Shown here one piece after another: positions 47,703 through 57,272 of a DNA stretch of 64,000 nucleotides (position 1 is its first letter; every line of letters starts with the position of its first letter). Both the position numbers and the translations under genes were made by a program. The stretch spans positions 56,525-120,524 of the forward strand of contig JAIMBD010000006.1 of the NCBI GenBank assembly GCA_023511625.1, in the 5' to 3' direction. This stretch comes from Bacillota bacterium. Lineage in GTDB: Bacteria; Bacillota; Sulfobacillia; Sulfobacillales; Sulfobacillaceae. A model generated the notes under the pieces. That model was not told the DNA's origin and did no database searches. It worked only from the letters and a program-made list of their open reading frames with translations.

Positions 47703-49573
47703 TGGACTTTGGCCCCGTCGGGCAGGGGGCGGTCGACGGTCACCAGGGCCAGCTCACCTCCGGCCGATCCCGCCAGCAGCATGCCTTCAGAGCGGATCCC
47801 GCGCAACACGGCCGGCTTGAGGTTGGCCACCAGCACCACCTGCCGCCCGATGAGCTCTTCCGGCCGGTAGTGGGCGCGAATCCCGGAGACGATGGTGCGC
47901 TCCCGCTCTCCGTCAAAGACCGTCAGCCGCAGCAGGCGGTCGGCTCCCTCGACGACGCTAGCCGCCCGCACCGTGGCCACCCGCAAGTCTACGCGGCGAA
48001 AGTCGGCGATGTCGAGCGCCGCCTCGTCCGAGGTCGGCGCCGGCGGGGCCCCTTCAGCTGCGGGGTCAATCCGGGGAAACAGCGGGGGTCCTGGGCGCAC
48101 GGTCCGACCGACCAAGGTGGTGCCAAAAGCGGCCTCGCCCATTGCGCTCACCGGGGCGTCCAACCCAAGCTGCGCGCGCAGGCGACCGGGCGCCTCCAAA
48201 AGAAACGGCGTCAAGAGGACCGAGAGGACCCGTAAGGTCTCGGCCAAATCGTGGAGCACCGTCCCCAGCCGGTCCCGATCGCGGCGGGCCAAGGCCCACG
48301 GCTGCTCGTCCTCGATGAAGCGGTTGGCCACACGCACCAGGCCGTTCGCGGCCGAAAGGGCGTCGGACAGGTTGAGCCGGTCCATCGCCGCCTCCCAGGC
48401 CCGCGTCGCCTCTGCGCACGCCTCCGCCAGCGGGCGCGGGCCGGAACCTGGAGCCGGAACGATCCCGTCGGCGAAGCGCTGGACCATGGCCACCGTCCGG
48501 TGCAACAGGTTGCCGAGGTCGTTGGCCAAGTCGACGTTGGTGCGCAGGATCAAGGCCTCCTCGGTGTAGCTGCCGTCTGCCCCAAACGGCACCTCGCGCA
48601 GCAGGTAGTACCGCACGGCGTCGACGCCGTAGCGGTCGATCAACGCCAAGGGGTCGACGGCGTTGCCTCGGGACTTGGACATCTTGGTCTCGCCGATCAA
48701 CAGCCAGCCATGGCCGAACACCCGTTCCGGCAGCGGCAGGTCCAGCGCCATCAGCATAATGGGCCAGATGATGGTGTGAAACCGCACGATCTCCTTGCCC
48801 ACGAGGTGCAAGTTGGCCGGCCAGGTGCGGGCGAAACGCTCGGGGTCGCTGAGGTATCCCGCCGCCGTCAAATAGTTGGCCAGGGCGTCGAACCAGACGT
48901 AGATCACGTGCTCGGGATCGCCGGGCACCGGGATGCCCCACCCCAAGCCGGTGCGCGAGATGGACAGGTCCTCCAATCCCCCTTCGAGAAACCCCAGCAT
49001 CTCGTTGCGGCGGCTGACTGGCTGGATGAATTCGGGATGATCAAGGATGTAGCGGCGCATGCGCTCCTGATAGCGGCTCAGCCGGAAAAAGTAACTCTCT
49101 TGCCGCACGCGCTCCACCGGTCGCCCGCAGTCCGGGCAGTTCCCGTTGACCAGTTTCGACTCCGGCCAGAAGGTTTCATCCGGCAAGCAGTACCAACCCT
49201 CGTAGGTCCCCTTGTAGATATCTCCCTGCTCCTGCAGGCGCGTGAACAGGTGTTGGACCACGCGGTAATGGCGCGGTTCGGTGGTGCGGATGAAGTCGTC
49301 GTAGGAGATGCCGAGCCGCTTCCACAAAGGATCGCGGATAAAGGCCACGATCTGGTCCACGAACGCCTGGGGCGAAACGCCGGCTTCTTCGGCCCGCTTT
49401 TTGATCTTCATCCCGTGTTCGTCGGTTCCGGTCACAAACCACACCGCCTCGCCCTTCAGGCGGTGATAACGGGCCAACGCGTCGGCGGCCACTGTGGTGT
49501 AGGCGTGGCCGATATGCAGGTTGTCGCTGGGGTAGTAGATGGGGGTGGTGATGTAATAGACCGAACGACCCAT
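47699..49573 (-). CDS. metG: Methionyl-tRNA synthetase
   Basis: A 624-residue class I synthetase. HIGH is at residues 20-23 (TTPIYYPSDNLHIGHAYTT), the tRNA-editing region FVTGTDEHGMKIKKRAE follows, a partial zinc knuckle is in NGNCPDCGRPVERVRQ, and KMSKS (ETKMSKSRGN) is near residue 298. A C-terminal EMAP/Trbp111-like tRNA-binding domain (about 525-624: FRRVDLRVATV, LVANLKPAVLRGIRSEGMLLA) is fused. The ATG at 49573 has AAAGGAG 5 nt upstream. It is first gene of its operon; no T-box was seen in the short leader. Confidence 0.97.
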   Translation of the reverse strand: MGRSVYYITTPIYYPSDNLHIGHAYTTVAADALARYHRLKGEAVWFVTGTDEHGMKIKKRAEEAGVSPQAFVDQIVAFIRDPLWKRLGISYDDFIRTTEPRHYRVVQHLFTRLQEQGDIYKGTYEGWYCLPDETFWPESKLVNGNCPDCGRPVERVRQESYFFRLSRYQERMRRYILDHPEFIQPVSRRNEMLGFLEGGLEDLSISRTGLGWGIPVPGDPEHVIYVWFDALANYLTAAGYLSDPERFARTWPANLHLVGKEIVRFHTIIWPIMLMALDLPLPERVFGHGWLLIGETKMSKSRGNAVDPLALIDRYGVDAVRYYLLREVPFGADGSYTEEALILRTNVDLANDLGNLLHRTVAMVQRFADGIVPAPGSGPRPLAEACAEATRAWEAAMDRLNLSDALSAANGLVRVANRFIEDEQPWALARRDRDRLGTVLHDLAETLRVLSVLLTPFLLEAPGRLRAQLGLDAPVSAMGEAAFGTTLVGRTVRPGPPLFPRIDPAAEGAPPAPTSDEAALDIADFRRVDLRVATVRAASVVEGADRLLRLTVFDGERERTIVSGIRAHYRPEELIGRQVVLVANLKPAVLRGIRSEGMLLAGSAGGELALVTVDRPLPDGAKVQ

Positions 49574-49636
49574 GGAGGCTCCTTTCCACAAGCGGTCCCG
49601 ACCCCCCGAAGGGGCGCCTCGCCTATCGACTGGCCA

Positions 49637-49665
49637 ATTCTACCAAAATTCACGCCGCCAATCAA
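49637..49665 (-). promoter_or_regulatory. metG operon promoter
   Basis: TTGATT (49660-49665), 17-bp spacer, TAGAAT (49637-49642) on the minus strand, followed by a leader of about 55 nt. Confidence 0.65.
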
Positions 49666-49700
49666 AGCCGCCGGTCGGCGCCGACACCCATCTGCTCCTC

Positions 49701-51260
49701 CTACTGGCCCCCGGCCGATGCCCGCAAGGCGGGCAAGAGCCGGGAGAGGATCATTTGGTTGGTCAAGGTCTCGACCGGAGCCCGGTTGTCGGTAAAGACG
49801 AGGCCAGGCCCTGGATGGGCGCGGTGCCAGGTGGCAGCCACAAGCCGAGCCGGCGGGCGCAGGGTCCGGGGCAAAGAGGCGGGGTCCGGTGCCGGAAACG
49901 GATGAAAGGCAGCCACCACCAAGTAGTTGTACGCCCCTGGCGCCCGAGCCACCCCGACCCAAGGAAAGACCGTTTCCAGGGTGCGCTCGAGGTCGCGCAA
50001 GAGGGGAGCACGGGGGTCGACGGCGTTGACGTTCATGGCCAAAAGCCCCCCAGGCATCAGGTGCGCCGCCACCAACTCGAAGAACTGGCGGGTGGTGAGC
50101 GTAAAGGGGATGTAAATCTCGTTGCTGTACGCATCGACCACGATGAGGTCAAACCGCTGGGCGTGCGTCTCCAGATAGACTCGTGCGTCTTCGTGGACCA
50201 CCGTCGCCGCCTCGGGCACCAGGTGAAAGTACCGCCGTCCCAAGGCCGTCAACACCGGGTCGATCTCCACGCCGGTGACCCGCACCGGCGCCGCCCGCAC
50301 CGGGTCGACATCGCGAAAAAAGAGGGTGGGAATGGTTCCTGCCCCCATGCCCAGCACCAGTGCCGAAATCGGCCGGCCCGGCGGAAACAAAAACGGCAGG
50401 ACCACGAACGCGTCGTAATACAGCCCCGTCAGCGGGCTTGGCGTCCACACCGACTGAATTCCGGCACCGTCGTTGACGCTTAGGGCCACACCGCCGGCTC
50501 CGTAGCGCCAGACCTCCGCGAACTGATAGGGGGTTTCCACCTCTGCCAAAAGGCCAGGCATCGGTTTCAACCAGGCTGGAGCGGCGTGAGCCAACCCGAG
50601 CGGCACCGCCAGCGCCAAAAAGGCCCAGGGCAGGCCGGCACAGGAGGCCCCGGCCGCGATCAAGACGGCTCCCGTCCCCCACAGCGTGGCCCGCACTCCA
50701 AAACTGGGAATGGTCCAAAACACCGGCACAAAGGTCCCGAGAAGGCTGCCCAGGGTGGCCCAGGCGTAGAGCGCTCCGGCCGTCTCCCCCGAGTCGGCCA
50801 CCCGCGAAACCGAAAGCCGCACCGCATAGGGGCTGACGGCCCCGAGCGCTACGACCGGCGGCACAAACAGGACCGCCACCCCCACCAAGGCCGCCACCAC
50901 CAAGCCGGCCGGAGTTGCCAAAAGTCCTTGCGCAGTCACACGCAAAAGCGGCTCGGCCGCCGACGGCAGCGCGGCCGTCCACACGCCCGAAGCCAGCACC
51001 ACGCCTCCGAGCCAGCGCGGATCGGGATGGCGGTCGGCGAGGCGTCCACCCCATTGGTAGCCGAGGCTCAACCCCAACAAGATAAGCCCGATCAGTAGCC
51101 CCCACACCAACTCGGAATTCCCGAAAAACGGTGCCAGCAGGCGCTCGGCGGCAAATTCCACCGCCATCACCCCGGCCCCGGTCACAGTCACCAAGCCCTT
51201 AAGCCACGCACTGCGGCGCCGGCCTTGGCCCCTCGCGCCGCCCTCTGCTGTTCCCTGCAC
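49701..51260 (-). CDS. Membrane-fused spermidine synthase-like protein
   Basis: 519 residues. The N-terminal half has about six to eight helices (VTVTGAGVMAVEFAAERLLAPFFGNSELVWGLLIGLILLGLSLGY in parts; VPPVVALGAVSPYAVRL; GETAGALYAWATLGSLLGTF), the pattern of fused MFS-like/spermidine synthase proteins. The C-terminal half is a SpeE-type Rossmann domain: ALVLGMGAGTIPTLFF, VTGVEIDPVLTALGRRYF, FDLIVVDAYSNEIYIPFTLTTRQFF. The Asp of DAYS fits the catalytic position, but many such proteins are not proven polyamine synthases. GTG 51260. It points away from sucA and towards metG. Confidence 0.85.
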   Translation of the reverse strand: MQGTAEGGARGQGRRRSAWLKGLVTVTGAGVMAVEFAAERLLAPFFGNSELVWGLLIGLILLGLSLGYQWGGRLADRHPDPRWLGGVVLASGVWTAALPSAAEPLLRVTAQGLLATPAGLVVAALVGVAVLFVPPVVALGAVSPYAVRLSVSRVADSGETAGALYAWATLGSLLGTFVPVFWTIPSFGVRATLWGTGAVLIAAGASCAGLPWAFLALAVPLGLAHAAPAWLKPMPGLLAEVETPYQFAEVWRYGAGGVALSVNDGAGIQSVWTPSPLTGLYYDAFVVLPFLFPPGRPISALVLGMGAGTIPTLFFRDVDPVRAAPVRVTGVEIDPVLTALGRRYFHLVPEAATVVHEDARVYLETHAQRFDLIVVDAYSNEIYIPFTLTTRQFFELVAAHLMPGGLLAMNVNAVDPRAPLLRDLERTLETVFPWVGVARAPGAYNYLVVAAFHPFPAPDPASLPRTLRPPARLVAATWHRAHPGPGLVFTDNRAPVETLTNQMILSRLLPALRASAGGQ

Positions 51261-51572
51261 CGATCTCGGCCCCCTCTTTGGCCTGTTGGGTGGCGCCTCG
51301 CAATCTTATGGCTAAGAGCTTAAGCCGGGCGGGACGGGCTTGCAAGGAAGGGCAGGAGGGGGAGAGAGGGCCAGACCACCGTGAGCCGGATCACGGATCG
51401 CCGGCCCCGGCGGGAGTAGTGACGAGAAGGAAAGACGGCGCGGGTGACCCGCCCAGTGGACCACGGCGCTGCGGGGTGACGCCTCCTCGGTGCCCAATCG
51501 GCTGCCTTGGGCGGTACAATACCCCACGAGGGAAGCAGTCAGAGCGCCCGCGTCGGGGGGAGGGGAATGACG
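51261..51572. other. Divergent spacer between the SpeE-like gene and the sucA block
   Basis: About 310 bp with no gene. TACAAT (51515-51520) could be the -10 of the plus-strand block; no good -35 at 17 bp. Confidence 0.4.
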
Positions 51573-52892
51573 ATGGCCTTTGGCAAAGTGTATACCGAAC
51601 AAGCCCCGGCGCTGGCTGTGCCGCTCGGCTACTGGTTGGCCGCCTTATGCGGTGGGGCAGCCCTCATGGGCTGGATCGCCGCGCACGCCGACCCGGTGTG
51701 GCATGCGGCCTGGGGGACGCCGGCAGTGCTGGCCGCCGTGCACCTCTTTACCCTCGGTTGGATGACCCCGATGATGCTGGGGTCCCTGACCCAATGGCTG
51801 CCGGTAGTCACGAACCGGCCCGGGATGGGGCACGGCAGAGGAAGCGAGGGCGCGAAGGTGGCGACCGCGGCCTATTTGCTGGGCGTAGGCCTCTTGGTGG
51901 CAGGCATGGCCCGCTGGGATTTCGCCTGGGCAGCCGTGGGGGGCAGTCTTTTGGCGGTAGCGGTCGGCTGGCACCTCGCTCTCCACAGTCGCCAGCTGTT
52001 TACGGCGCGCCCATTTCCGGTGCCCTTGGGGTTTGTGGCCGCCGGCCAAGCCAGCCTGGGCGTCGCCGTGGGACTCGGCCTCGGGATGGCCCTCGGGCTG
52101 GCTCGAGGCCGCCCCGTGTCTTGGACCACCGTAGGAACGCATCTGACGGCTGGGCTCGGCGGCTGGTTTCTGCTCACCTTGATAGGCGTTTCCTACAAAC
52201 TCTTTCCGATGTTTTCGCCCAGTCGCCGCGAACCGCGTTGGGGTTGGCTGGTCTTGGCGTGGACCCTCCTCGTGCTGCTCCTTACAGTGGGCTGGGTGGT
52301 CGCTCGCGGAGGGTGGCCGCGCTGGTGGCTTTGCACGTGGTGGGGCCCGTGGGGATTGTACGCGGCCGACCTGTTCGCGACCTGGCGCCAACGCCGCAGC
52401 CACCGACTCGACCCCGCAGTCCTGGCCATGCTCGCCGCCGTCGCGAGCCTCCTCGCCGTCCCCGCCCTGAAGCTGGCGGGATCCCCCCTGGCAGCCGCCT
52501 GGCTCTTCGCCTTCGGAGGGCTTGGCCTGGCGTCCCTGGCGTATTTTTCCAAGATCCTGCCCTTCGCCCTGTGGCACCACCGCTTCCGACAACGGCCTGG
52601 GCCCGGTCTTCTCGTCCCCCATGTGGCAGACATTCTGCCGCCTAAGACGGTGTGGCCCACCCTCGTGGGGTGGACCGGCGGCGTGGCTGTGGCGGTCTTA
52701 GGCGCTTGGTGGCGCCAGCGTTGGGCGTGGGAGATCGGCCTCGGATGTCAGGGCCTGGCCTTGGGGCATGGCCTTCTTCAAGCGTTCTGGGCCATCGGGC
52801 GAAGCCGCCCGCGTCCGGCCCAGACGGGGAACACTGGGATCGAACGTAGACTCGGGACCACGGAGAGGAGCGGCACCACCCATGGACGGTAG
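51573..52892 (+). CDS. Polytopic membrane protein, NnrS/haem-copper oxidase subunit I-like
   Basis: A 439-residue protein with about 12 hydrophobic segments. The segment VHLFTLGWMTPMMLGSLTQWLPVV resembles helices of NnrS and of cytochrome oxidase subunit I-like proteins, where a membrane His near a G-W-x-x-M pattern can bind haem. Other membrane His residues are in GWHLALHSRQLF, HLTAGLGGWF and ALWHHRF. Function unknown; haem binding or an NO/oxygen-related role is inference. The ATG at 51573 has GGGAGG 9 nt upstream. Its end overlaps the sucA start by 11 bp, so the two are coupled. Confidence 0.6.
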   Translation: MAFGKVYTEQAPALAVPLGYWLAALCGGAALMGWIAAHADPVWHAAWGTPAVLAAVHLFTLGWMTPMMLGSLTQWLPVVTNRPGMGHGRGSEGAKVATAAYLLGVGLLVAGMARWDFAWAAVGGSLLAVAVGWHLALHSRQLFTARPFPVPLGFVAAGQASLGVAVGLGLGMALGLARGRPVSWTTVGTHLTAGLGGWFLLTLIGVSYKLFPMFSPSRREPRWGWLVLAWTLLVLLLTVGWVVARGGWPRWWLCTWWGPWGLYAADLFATWRQRRSHRLDPAVLAMLAAVASLLAVPALKLAGSPLAAAWLFAFGGLGLASLAYFSKILPFALWHHRFRQRPGPGLLVPHVADILPPKTVWPTLVGWTGGVAVAVLGAWWRQRWAWEIGLGCQGLALGHGLLQAFWAIGRSRPRPAQTGNTGIERRLGTTERSGTTHGR

Positions 52893-55656
52893 AGCAGTCC
52901 CCCGCGACCCGTACCAAGACGTCACCGACATCAACCGCGCGTATTTGCTCGAATGCTACGACCGCTACCAACAAGACCCGGCAGCGGTCGACCCTGCCCT
53001 GGCCGAATATTTCGCCCGCTGGGGGCCGCCGACTTGGCCCGACGCCCCCGTCCAAGGCACCGACGAGGCCCGCCAGACGGTCGCGGACCGGCTCCAGAGC
53101 TGGGCCGATGCCCTGCGCGAAGGAGGGCACCGCGCCGCAGCCATCAATCCGCTGGCGCCTCCGCCGGCCCTGCCAGCGGCCTTGGACCTCAAGACGTGGG
53201 GCATCACCCAGGCCGACCTCAGGGCCTTGCCGGCCTCGGCGATCTGGCCCGAGGCCCCGCCGCACCTTGATGCCGCTCAAGCCGTAGACGTCCTGTACCG
53301 GCGATACACCGGCCCCATCGCATTCGAGTACCGCCATCTTGCCGACGCGACCGCGCGCGAGTTTTGGCGGAAGGCCGTGGAGTCGGGCCAGGCCGAAGCC
53401 CAGTGGCCGGCCGCAGTGCGCCGGACGCTCCTCTACCGCCTGCTTCAAGCGGGCGAATTCGAGCGCTTCCTGCACCGCACCTATCCCGGCCAGAAGCGCT
53501 TTTCGCTGGAGGGCACCGACGTGCTGGTTCCGCTGCTGGAACACCTGGTGCGAACGGCCGCCGAGACCACCGAAATCCGCCACGTGGTCTTGGCCATGGC
53601 CCACCGCGGGCGGCTCAACGTCCTCGCCCACCTCCTGGGCAAGCCCTACGCGGCCATCTTTGCCGAGTTTCACCATGCGCCCGACAAGGAGGCGGTCCCC
53701 TCCGAAGGCTCTTCCGGGCTCAACTACGGCTGGACCGGAGACGTGCGCTACCACCTCGGTGCGGAGAACACGGTGGAAGAGCCCAACCTGGTCGAAATGC
53801 ACCTCCATCTGGCCCATAACCCGAGCCACCTGGAATTCGTCAACCCCGTGGTCGAAGGAATGGCCCGCGCCTTGCAGGACCGCCGCGACCGCGCCGGAGC
53901 CCCCGAGTGGGACGCCGACCGAGCCCTGCCCGTGACCGTCCACGGCGACGCGGCGTTTGTCGGCGAGGGGGTGGTCGCCGAGACCTTGAACCTCGCCGCG
54001 TTAGAGGGGTACCAGACTGGCGGCACCATCCACATCGTGGTCAACAATCAGATCGGGTTCACCACCACCCCCGAGGAGGGACGGTCCACCCCCTATGCCA
54101 CGGACCTTGCCAAGGGGTTCGAAATTCCGGTGGTCCACGTGTCCGCCGACGACCCCGAGGCCTGTCTTTCCGCCGCCACCTTGGCCCTGACTTGGCGCCA
54201 GCGCTTTCATCGCGACGTGGTCATCGACCTTGTGGGTTACCGTCGGTGGGGGCACAACGAGGGCGATGACCCCGCCCCCACCCAACCTCTGCTCTACCGC
54301 GCCATCGCCGACCACCCCGACGTGGCAAGCCTCTACCGCGACCGATTGACGGGCGAAGGCGTAGTGACGGCTGCCGAAGTAGAGGCGTGGCGGCGCGAAA
54401 TCCAGGCGCGTCTGGAAGCGGCGTACCAGCAAACCCCCCGGCTACCGCCACCGGCCGCGCCGGTCCCGGTTCCCTCCGACCCGGCGCCCCGCCCGCCGGC
54501 GGTTTTGGCCGAGACCCTCACCGCCTTGAACCAATCCCTGTTCGCGGTACCTCCGGAATTTACCCTGCATCCGCGGCTGCGCCGCACGCTGGAGCGACGC
54601 CACGACCTGACCCAATCCGCCATCGACTGGGGGTGGGCCGAGCAACTGGCTTGGGCTACGCTCCTGAGCGAGGGCATCGCGGTGCGGCTCAGCGGTCAAG
54701 ACAGCCAACGGGGCACCTTCGGCCAGCGCCATGCCGTCTGGCACGACGCCGAGACCGGGGCCCGCTACTGCCCCCTACAGCACCTGCCGGATGCCCGTGC
54801 GGCCTTTGCCGTCTACAACAGCCCCCTGACCGAAACCGCCGTGCTGGGGTTTGAATACGGGTACAGCGTCGTGGCCAAAGGCGCCCTCATCCTCTGGGAA
54901 GCCCAATACGGCGATTTTGCCAACGTGGCCCAGGTGATGATCGACCAGTTCATCGCTGCCGGTCGCGCCAAGTGGCAACAGGACTCGGCCTTGGTCCTGC
55001 TCCTCCCCCACGGCTACGAGGGGCAGGGACCAGAGCATTCCAGCGCCCGCTTGGAACGGTTTTTGGAGCTGTCCGCCGATGAGAATTGGCAGGTGGTCCA
55101 ACCTACCACTGCCGCTCAGTACTTTCACCTCCTGCGGGAGCACGCCTGGGCTTCGCGCACCCGACCCCAGCCGCTCGTGGTCCTGACGCCGAAATCGCTG
55201 TTGCGCCACCCCCGCGCCGGAGCCACAGTGGCGGAGCTGACCGGCGGCACTTTCCGCCCCTTGTTGGTCGACGGCCACGACCTGGCCCAGGTTCACCAGC
55301 TCCTCGTCACCAGCGGCAAACTGGGCCTCGAACTGGCCGAACAAGTGGCGCTGCAGCCCCACCCGGAACAGTGGGCGGTGGTGCGCATAGAACGCCTCTA
55401 CCCCTTTCCCGACGCGGCGTGGCGCGAACTGTTGGCGCAACTGCCGCGTCTTCGGGCGGTCAAGTGGGTCCAGGAGGAGCCGGCCAACATGGGAGCGCTC
55501 CCCTTTCTCGCGCCGAAGCTCTCCGCGTCGCTGCCCCCCGGCGTGCGGTTTGCCACCGTCAGTCGCCCGCCCCGCCCGAGCCCGGCCGAGGGCTTCCACA
55601 CGGCCCATCTGGCGGAGGCGGCGCGCATCGTGCAAGAGGCGCTGTCGGAACTCTAG
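52882..55656 (+). CDS. sucA: 2-oxoglutarate dehydrogenase E1 component
   Basis: A 924-residue thiamine-diphosphate E1 of the TCA cycle. The N-terminal E2-binding segment INRAYLLECYDRYQQDPAAVDPALAEYF is followed by FEYRHLADATAREFW, LVPLLEHLV-like blocks, VLAMAHRGRLNVLAHLLGKPYAAIFAEF (in parts), and the ThDP motif GDAAFVGEGVVAETLNLA (about residue 354) with NNQIGFTT. The second half has SGQDSQRGTFGQRHAVWHD, FEYGYSV, and PHGYEGQGPEHSSARLERFL. The ATG at 52882 follows AGAGGAG. The partner sucB lies 43 bp downstream; E3 (lpd) is not in the window. Confidence 0.97.
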   Translation: MDGRAVPRDPYQDVTDINRAYLLECYDRYQQDPAAVDPALAEYFARWGPPTWPDAPVQGTDEARQTVADRLQSWADALREGGHRAAAINPLAPPPALPAALDLKTWGITQADLRALPASAIWPEAPPHLDAAQAVDVLYRRYTGPIAFEYRHLADATAREFWRKAVESGQAEAQWPAAVRRTLLYRLLQAGEFERFLHRTYPGQKRFSLEGTDVLVPLLEHLVRTAAETTEIRHVVLAMAHRGRLNVLAHLLGKPYAAIFAEFHHAPDKEAVPSEGSSGLNYGWTGDVRYHLGAENTVEEPNLVEMHLHLAHNPSHLEFVNPVVEGMARALQDRRDRAGAPEWDADRALPVTVHGDAAFVGEGVVAETLNLAALEGYQTGGTIHIVVNNQIGFTTTPEEGRSTPYATDLAKGFEIPVVHVSADDPEACLSAATLALTWRQRFHRDVVIDLVGYRRWGHNEGDDPAPTQPLLYRAIADHPDVASLYRDRLTGEGVVTAAEVEAWRREIQARLEAAYQQTPRLPPPAAPVPVPSDPAPRPPAVLAETLTALNQSLFAVPPEFTLHPRLRRTLERRHDLTQSAIDWGWAEQLAWATLLSEGIAVRLSGQDSQRGTFGQRHAVWHDAETGARYCPLQHLPDARAAFAVYNSPLTETAVLGFEYGYSVVAKGALILWEAQYGDFANVAQVMIDQFIAAGRAKWQQDSALVLLLPHGYEGQGPEHSSARLERFLELSADENWQVVQPTTAAQYFHLLREHAWASRTRPQPLVVLTPKSLLRHPRAGATVAELTGGTFRPLLVDGHDLAQVHQLLVTSGKLGLELAEQVALQPHPEQWAVVRIERLYPFPDAAWRELLAQLPRLRAVKWVQEEPANMGALPFLAPKLSASLPPGVRFATVSRPPRPSPAEGFHTAHLAEAARIVQEALSEL

Positions 55657-55699
55657 AGTCTTTTAACCCACCAGAGCCCACACGGGAAGGAGTACGGCC

Positions 55700-56881
55700 A
55701 TGCACGCCATCACAGTTCCGGAACTTGGGGAGTCGGTCACGGAAGCCACCGTAGGGCGTTGGTTGAAGGCGCCGGGCGATGTGGTCCAAGCCGGCGAAGC
55801 GGTGGTCGAACTGGAAACCGACAAGGTCAGCCTGGAGGTCGCAGCCCCTGCCGCAGGTCGCTTGACGCAGATCGTCCAGGAGTCCGGGGCCACGGTCCAC
55901 CCCGGCGACACCTTGGGGACCATCGAAGCCGAGGCGGTGGCGCCGGCGCCCCCTGCAGCGACCCCGCCGCCCGAGCCGCCGGCTCCCTCCGATTCCCCAC
56001 CGCCCCGAGCCACGCCAGACGTGCGGCGCCAGGCGCGGGCCCACGGCTTGGACCTCGAAGCGTTGCCCACCCGTCGCGGGCGCGTCACCCACGACGACTT
56101 GGCGCAAGCCTTGCGCCGATCCGAGCCCGCCCCGACCGTCGCCCCACCGCCTGCCCCGAGCCAGGGGGAGCGTGGGCAAATGGGCGAGGAAACCCGCCTG
56201 CGCCTGTCGCGGCGGCGGCTGACCATCGCCCGCAGGTTGGTGGCGATGACACAACAAGCCGCCCTCTTGACCACCTTCAACCAGGTCGACCTTTCGGCCG
56301 TCCAGGCCTTAAGGCACCGGCGCGGGGAAGAGTTTCAACAGCGCCACGGGGTGCGGCTGGGGTTGATGTCGTTCTTCACCAAAGCCGCCGTCGGCGCGCT
56401 CAAGGCCTTCCCGGCCCTCAACGCCGAACTCGACGGGGAAGAGCTGGTCCTCAAGCACTACTACGACATCGGCATCGCCGTCGCGACGGACCAGGGGCTG
56501 GTGGTTCCGGTGGTCCGCGGCGCCGATCGGCTGAACTTCGCCGAACTCGAACGGGCCATCGCGCGCCTGGCCCAAGCGGCCCGCGAGAACCGCCTGACTT
56601 TGGAAGACCTTCAGGGCGGCACCTTCACCATCACCAACGGCGGCGTGTTTGGTTCCCTGTTCTCCACACCCATCCCCAATCCGCCGCAGGTGGGCATTTT
56701 AGGCATGCACGCCATCGAAGAACGGCCAGTAGCCATCAACGGCCAAGTGGTGGTGCGGCCCATGATGTACCTGGCCCTGACGTACGACCATCGAGTCATC
56801 GACGGGCAAGACGCAGTCCAGTTCCTCCGCCGCATCAAGGAGCTGATCGAAGATCCCGAACGCCTCTTGCTCGAAGGGTAA
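55700..56881 (+). CDS. sucB: Dihydrolipoyllysine succinyltransferase (E2 of 2-oxoglutarate dehydrogenase)
   Basis: 393 residues. The lipoyl domain has Lys in [12 protein letters not shown] (about residue 43). An Ala/Pro-rich linker and a peripheral subunit-binding domain follow ([31 protein letters not shown] in parts). The catalytic core has [47 protein letters not shown] and the active site [15 protein letters not shown] (His and Asp). GGAAGGAG lies upstream of the ATG. It is followed by a terminator, then abrB. Confidence 0.97.
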   Translation: MHAITVPELGESVTEATVGRWLKAPGDVVQAGEAVVELETDKVSLEVAAPAAGRLTQIVQESGATVHPGDTLGTIEAEAVAPAPPAATPPPEPPAPSDSPPPRATPDVRRQARAHGLDLEALPTRRGRVTHDDLAQALRRSEPAPTVAPPPAPSQGERGQMGEETRLRLSRRRLTIARRLVAMTQQAALLTTFNQVDLSAVQALRHRRGEEFQQRHGVRLGLMSFFTKAAVGALKAFPALNAELDGEELVLKHYYDIGIAVATDQGLVVPVVRGADRLNFAELERAIARLAQAARENRLTLEDLQGGTFTITNGGVFGSLFSTPIPNPPQVGILGMHAIEERPVAINGQVVVRPMMYLALTYDHRVIDGQDAVQFLRRIKELIEDPERLLLEG

Positions 56882-56897
56882 TCCCCTCCCAAAGCTG

Positions 56898-56926
56898 CCC
56901 CTTGCCAAAATCTTGGCGGCAAGGGG
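56898..56926 (+). terminator. Terminator after sucB
   Basis: CCCCTTGCC/GGCAAGGGG (56898-56906, 56918-56926), then TAAAATTTCC; short T-tract. Confidence 0.6.
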
Positions 56927-56958
56927 TAAAATTTCCGATCCCCGCGCCGCCTGTCCCG

Positions 56959-57006
56959 TTGACTAGAAATTGGCATTTCTGGTACATTAAAGCAGGCATT
57001 GTCGAA
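56959..57006 (+). promoter_or_regulatory. abrB promoter with Spo0A box and palindrome
   Basis: TTGACT (56959-56964), 18-bp spacer, TACATT (56983-56988). The spacer holds the inverted repeat AGAAAT-TGGC-ATTTCT (56964-56979), a candidate autoregulatory site. A perfect 0A box TTGTCGAA (56999-57006) lies 10 bp downstream of the -10, where Spo0A-P would block transcription. In B. subtilis, Spo0A represses abrB from boxes downstream of its promoter. Confidence 0.75.
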
Positions 57007-57023
57007 ATAAGGGGGATCGGCCG

Positions 57024-57272
57024 ATGAAATCGACGGGAATTGTGCGCCGGGTGGACGAGCTCGGTCGCGTGGTGCTGCCCATTGAGCTTCGGCGCACCTT
57101 GAACATCAAAGACCGCGATTCGGTGGAGATTTACGTCGAGGGCGAGATGATCGTTCTGCGCAAGTACAGCCCCTCGTGCATTTTCTGCGGCAACGCCAGC
57201 GACATCGAACAGTATCGCGGCAAGAACATCTGCCGCACCTGCCTCAAGGAGTTGACGTCGGCGGCGGTGTAA
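57024..57272 (+). CDS. abrB: Transition-state regulator AbrB
   Basis: An 82-residue regulator. The N-terminal swapped-hairpin domain reads MKSTGIVRRVDELGRVVLPIELRRTLNIKDRDSVEIYVEGEMI (in order). The C-terminal part carries four Cys (CIFCGN and ICRTC), a zinc-ribbon-like tail known from clostridial AbrB and absent from the B. subtilis protein. Good ATG behind GGGGG. It is on the strand opposite its neighbours, exactly as in Bacillus (between rsmI and metS). Its last 29 bp overlap the 3' end of the convergent rsmI gene. Confidence 0.96.
   Translation: MKSTGIVRRVDELGRVVLPIELRRTLNIKDRDSVEIYVEGEMIVLRKYSPSCIFCGNASDIEQYRGKNICRTCLKELTSAAV

Noticed and set aside
49574..49700. T-box leader upstream of metG
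   Set aside because: The leader is only about 55 nt and lacks the T-box sequence and antiterminator.
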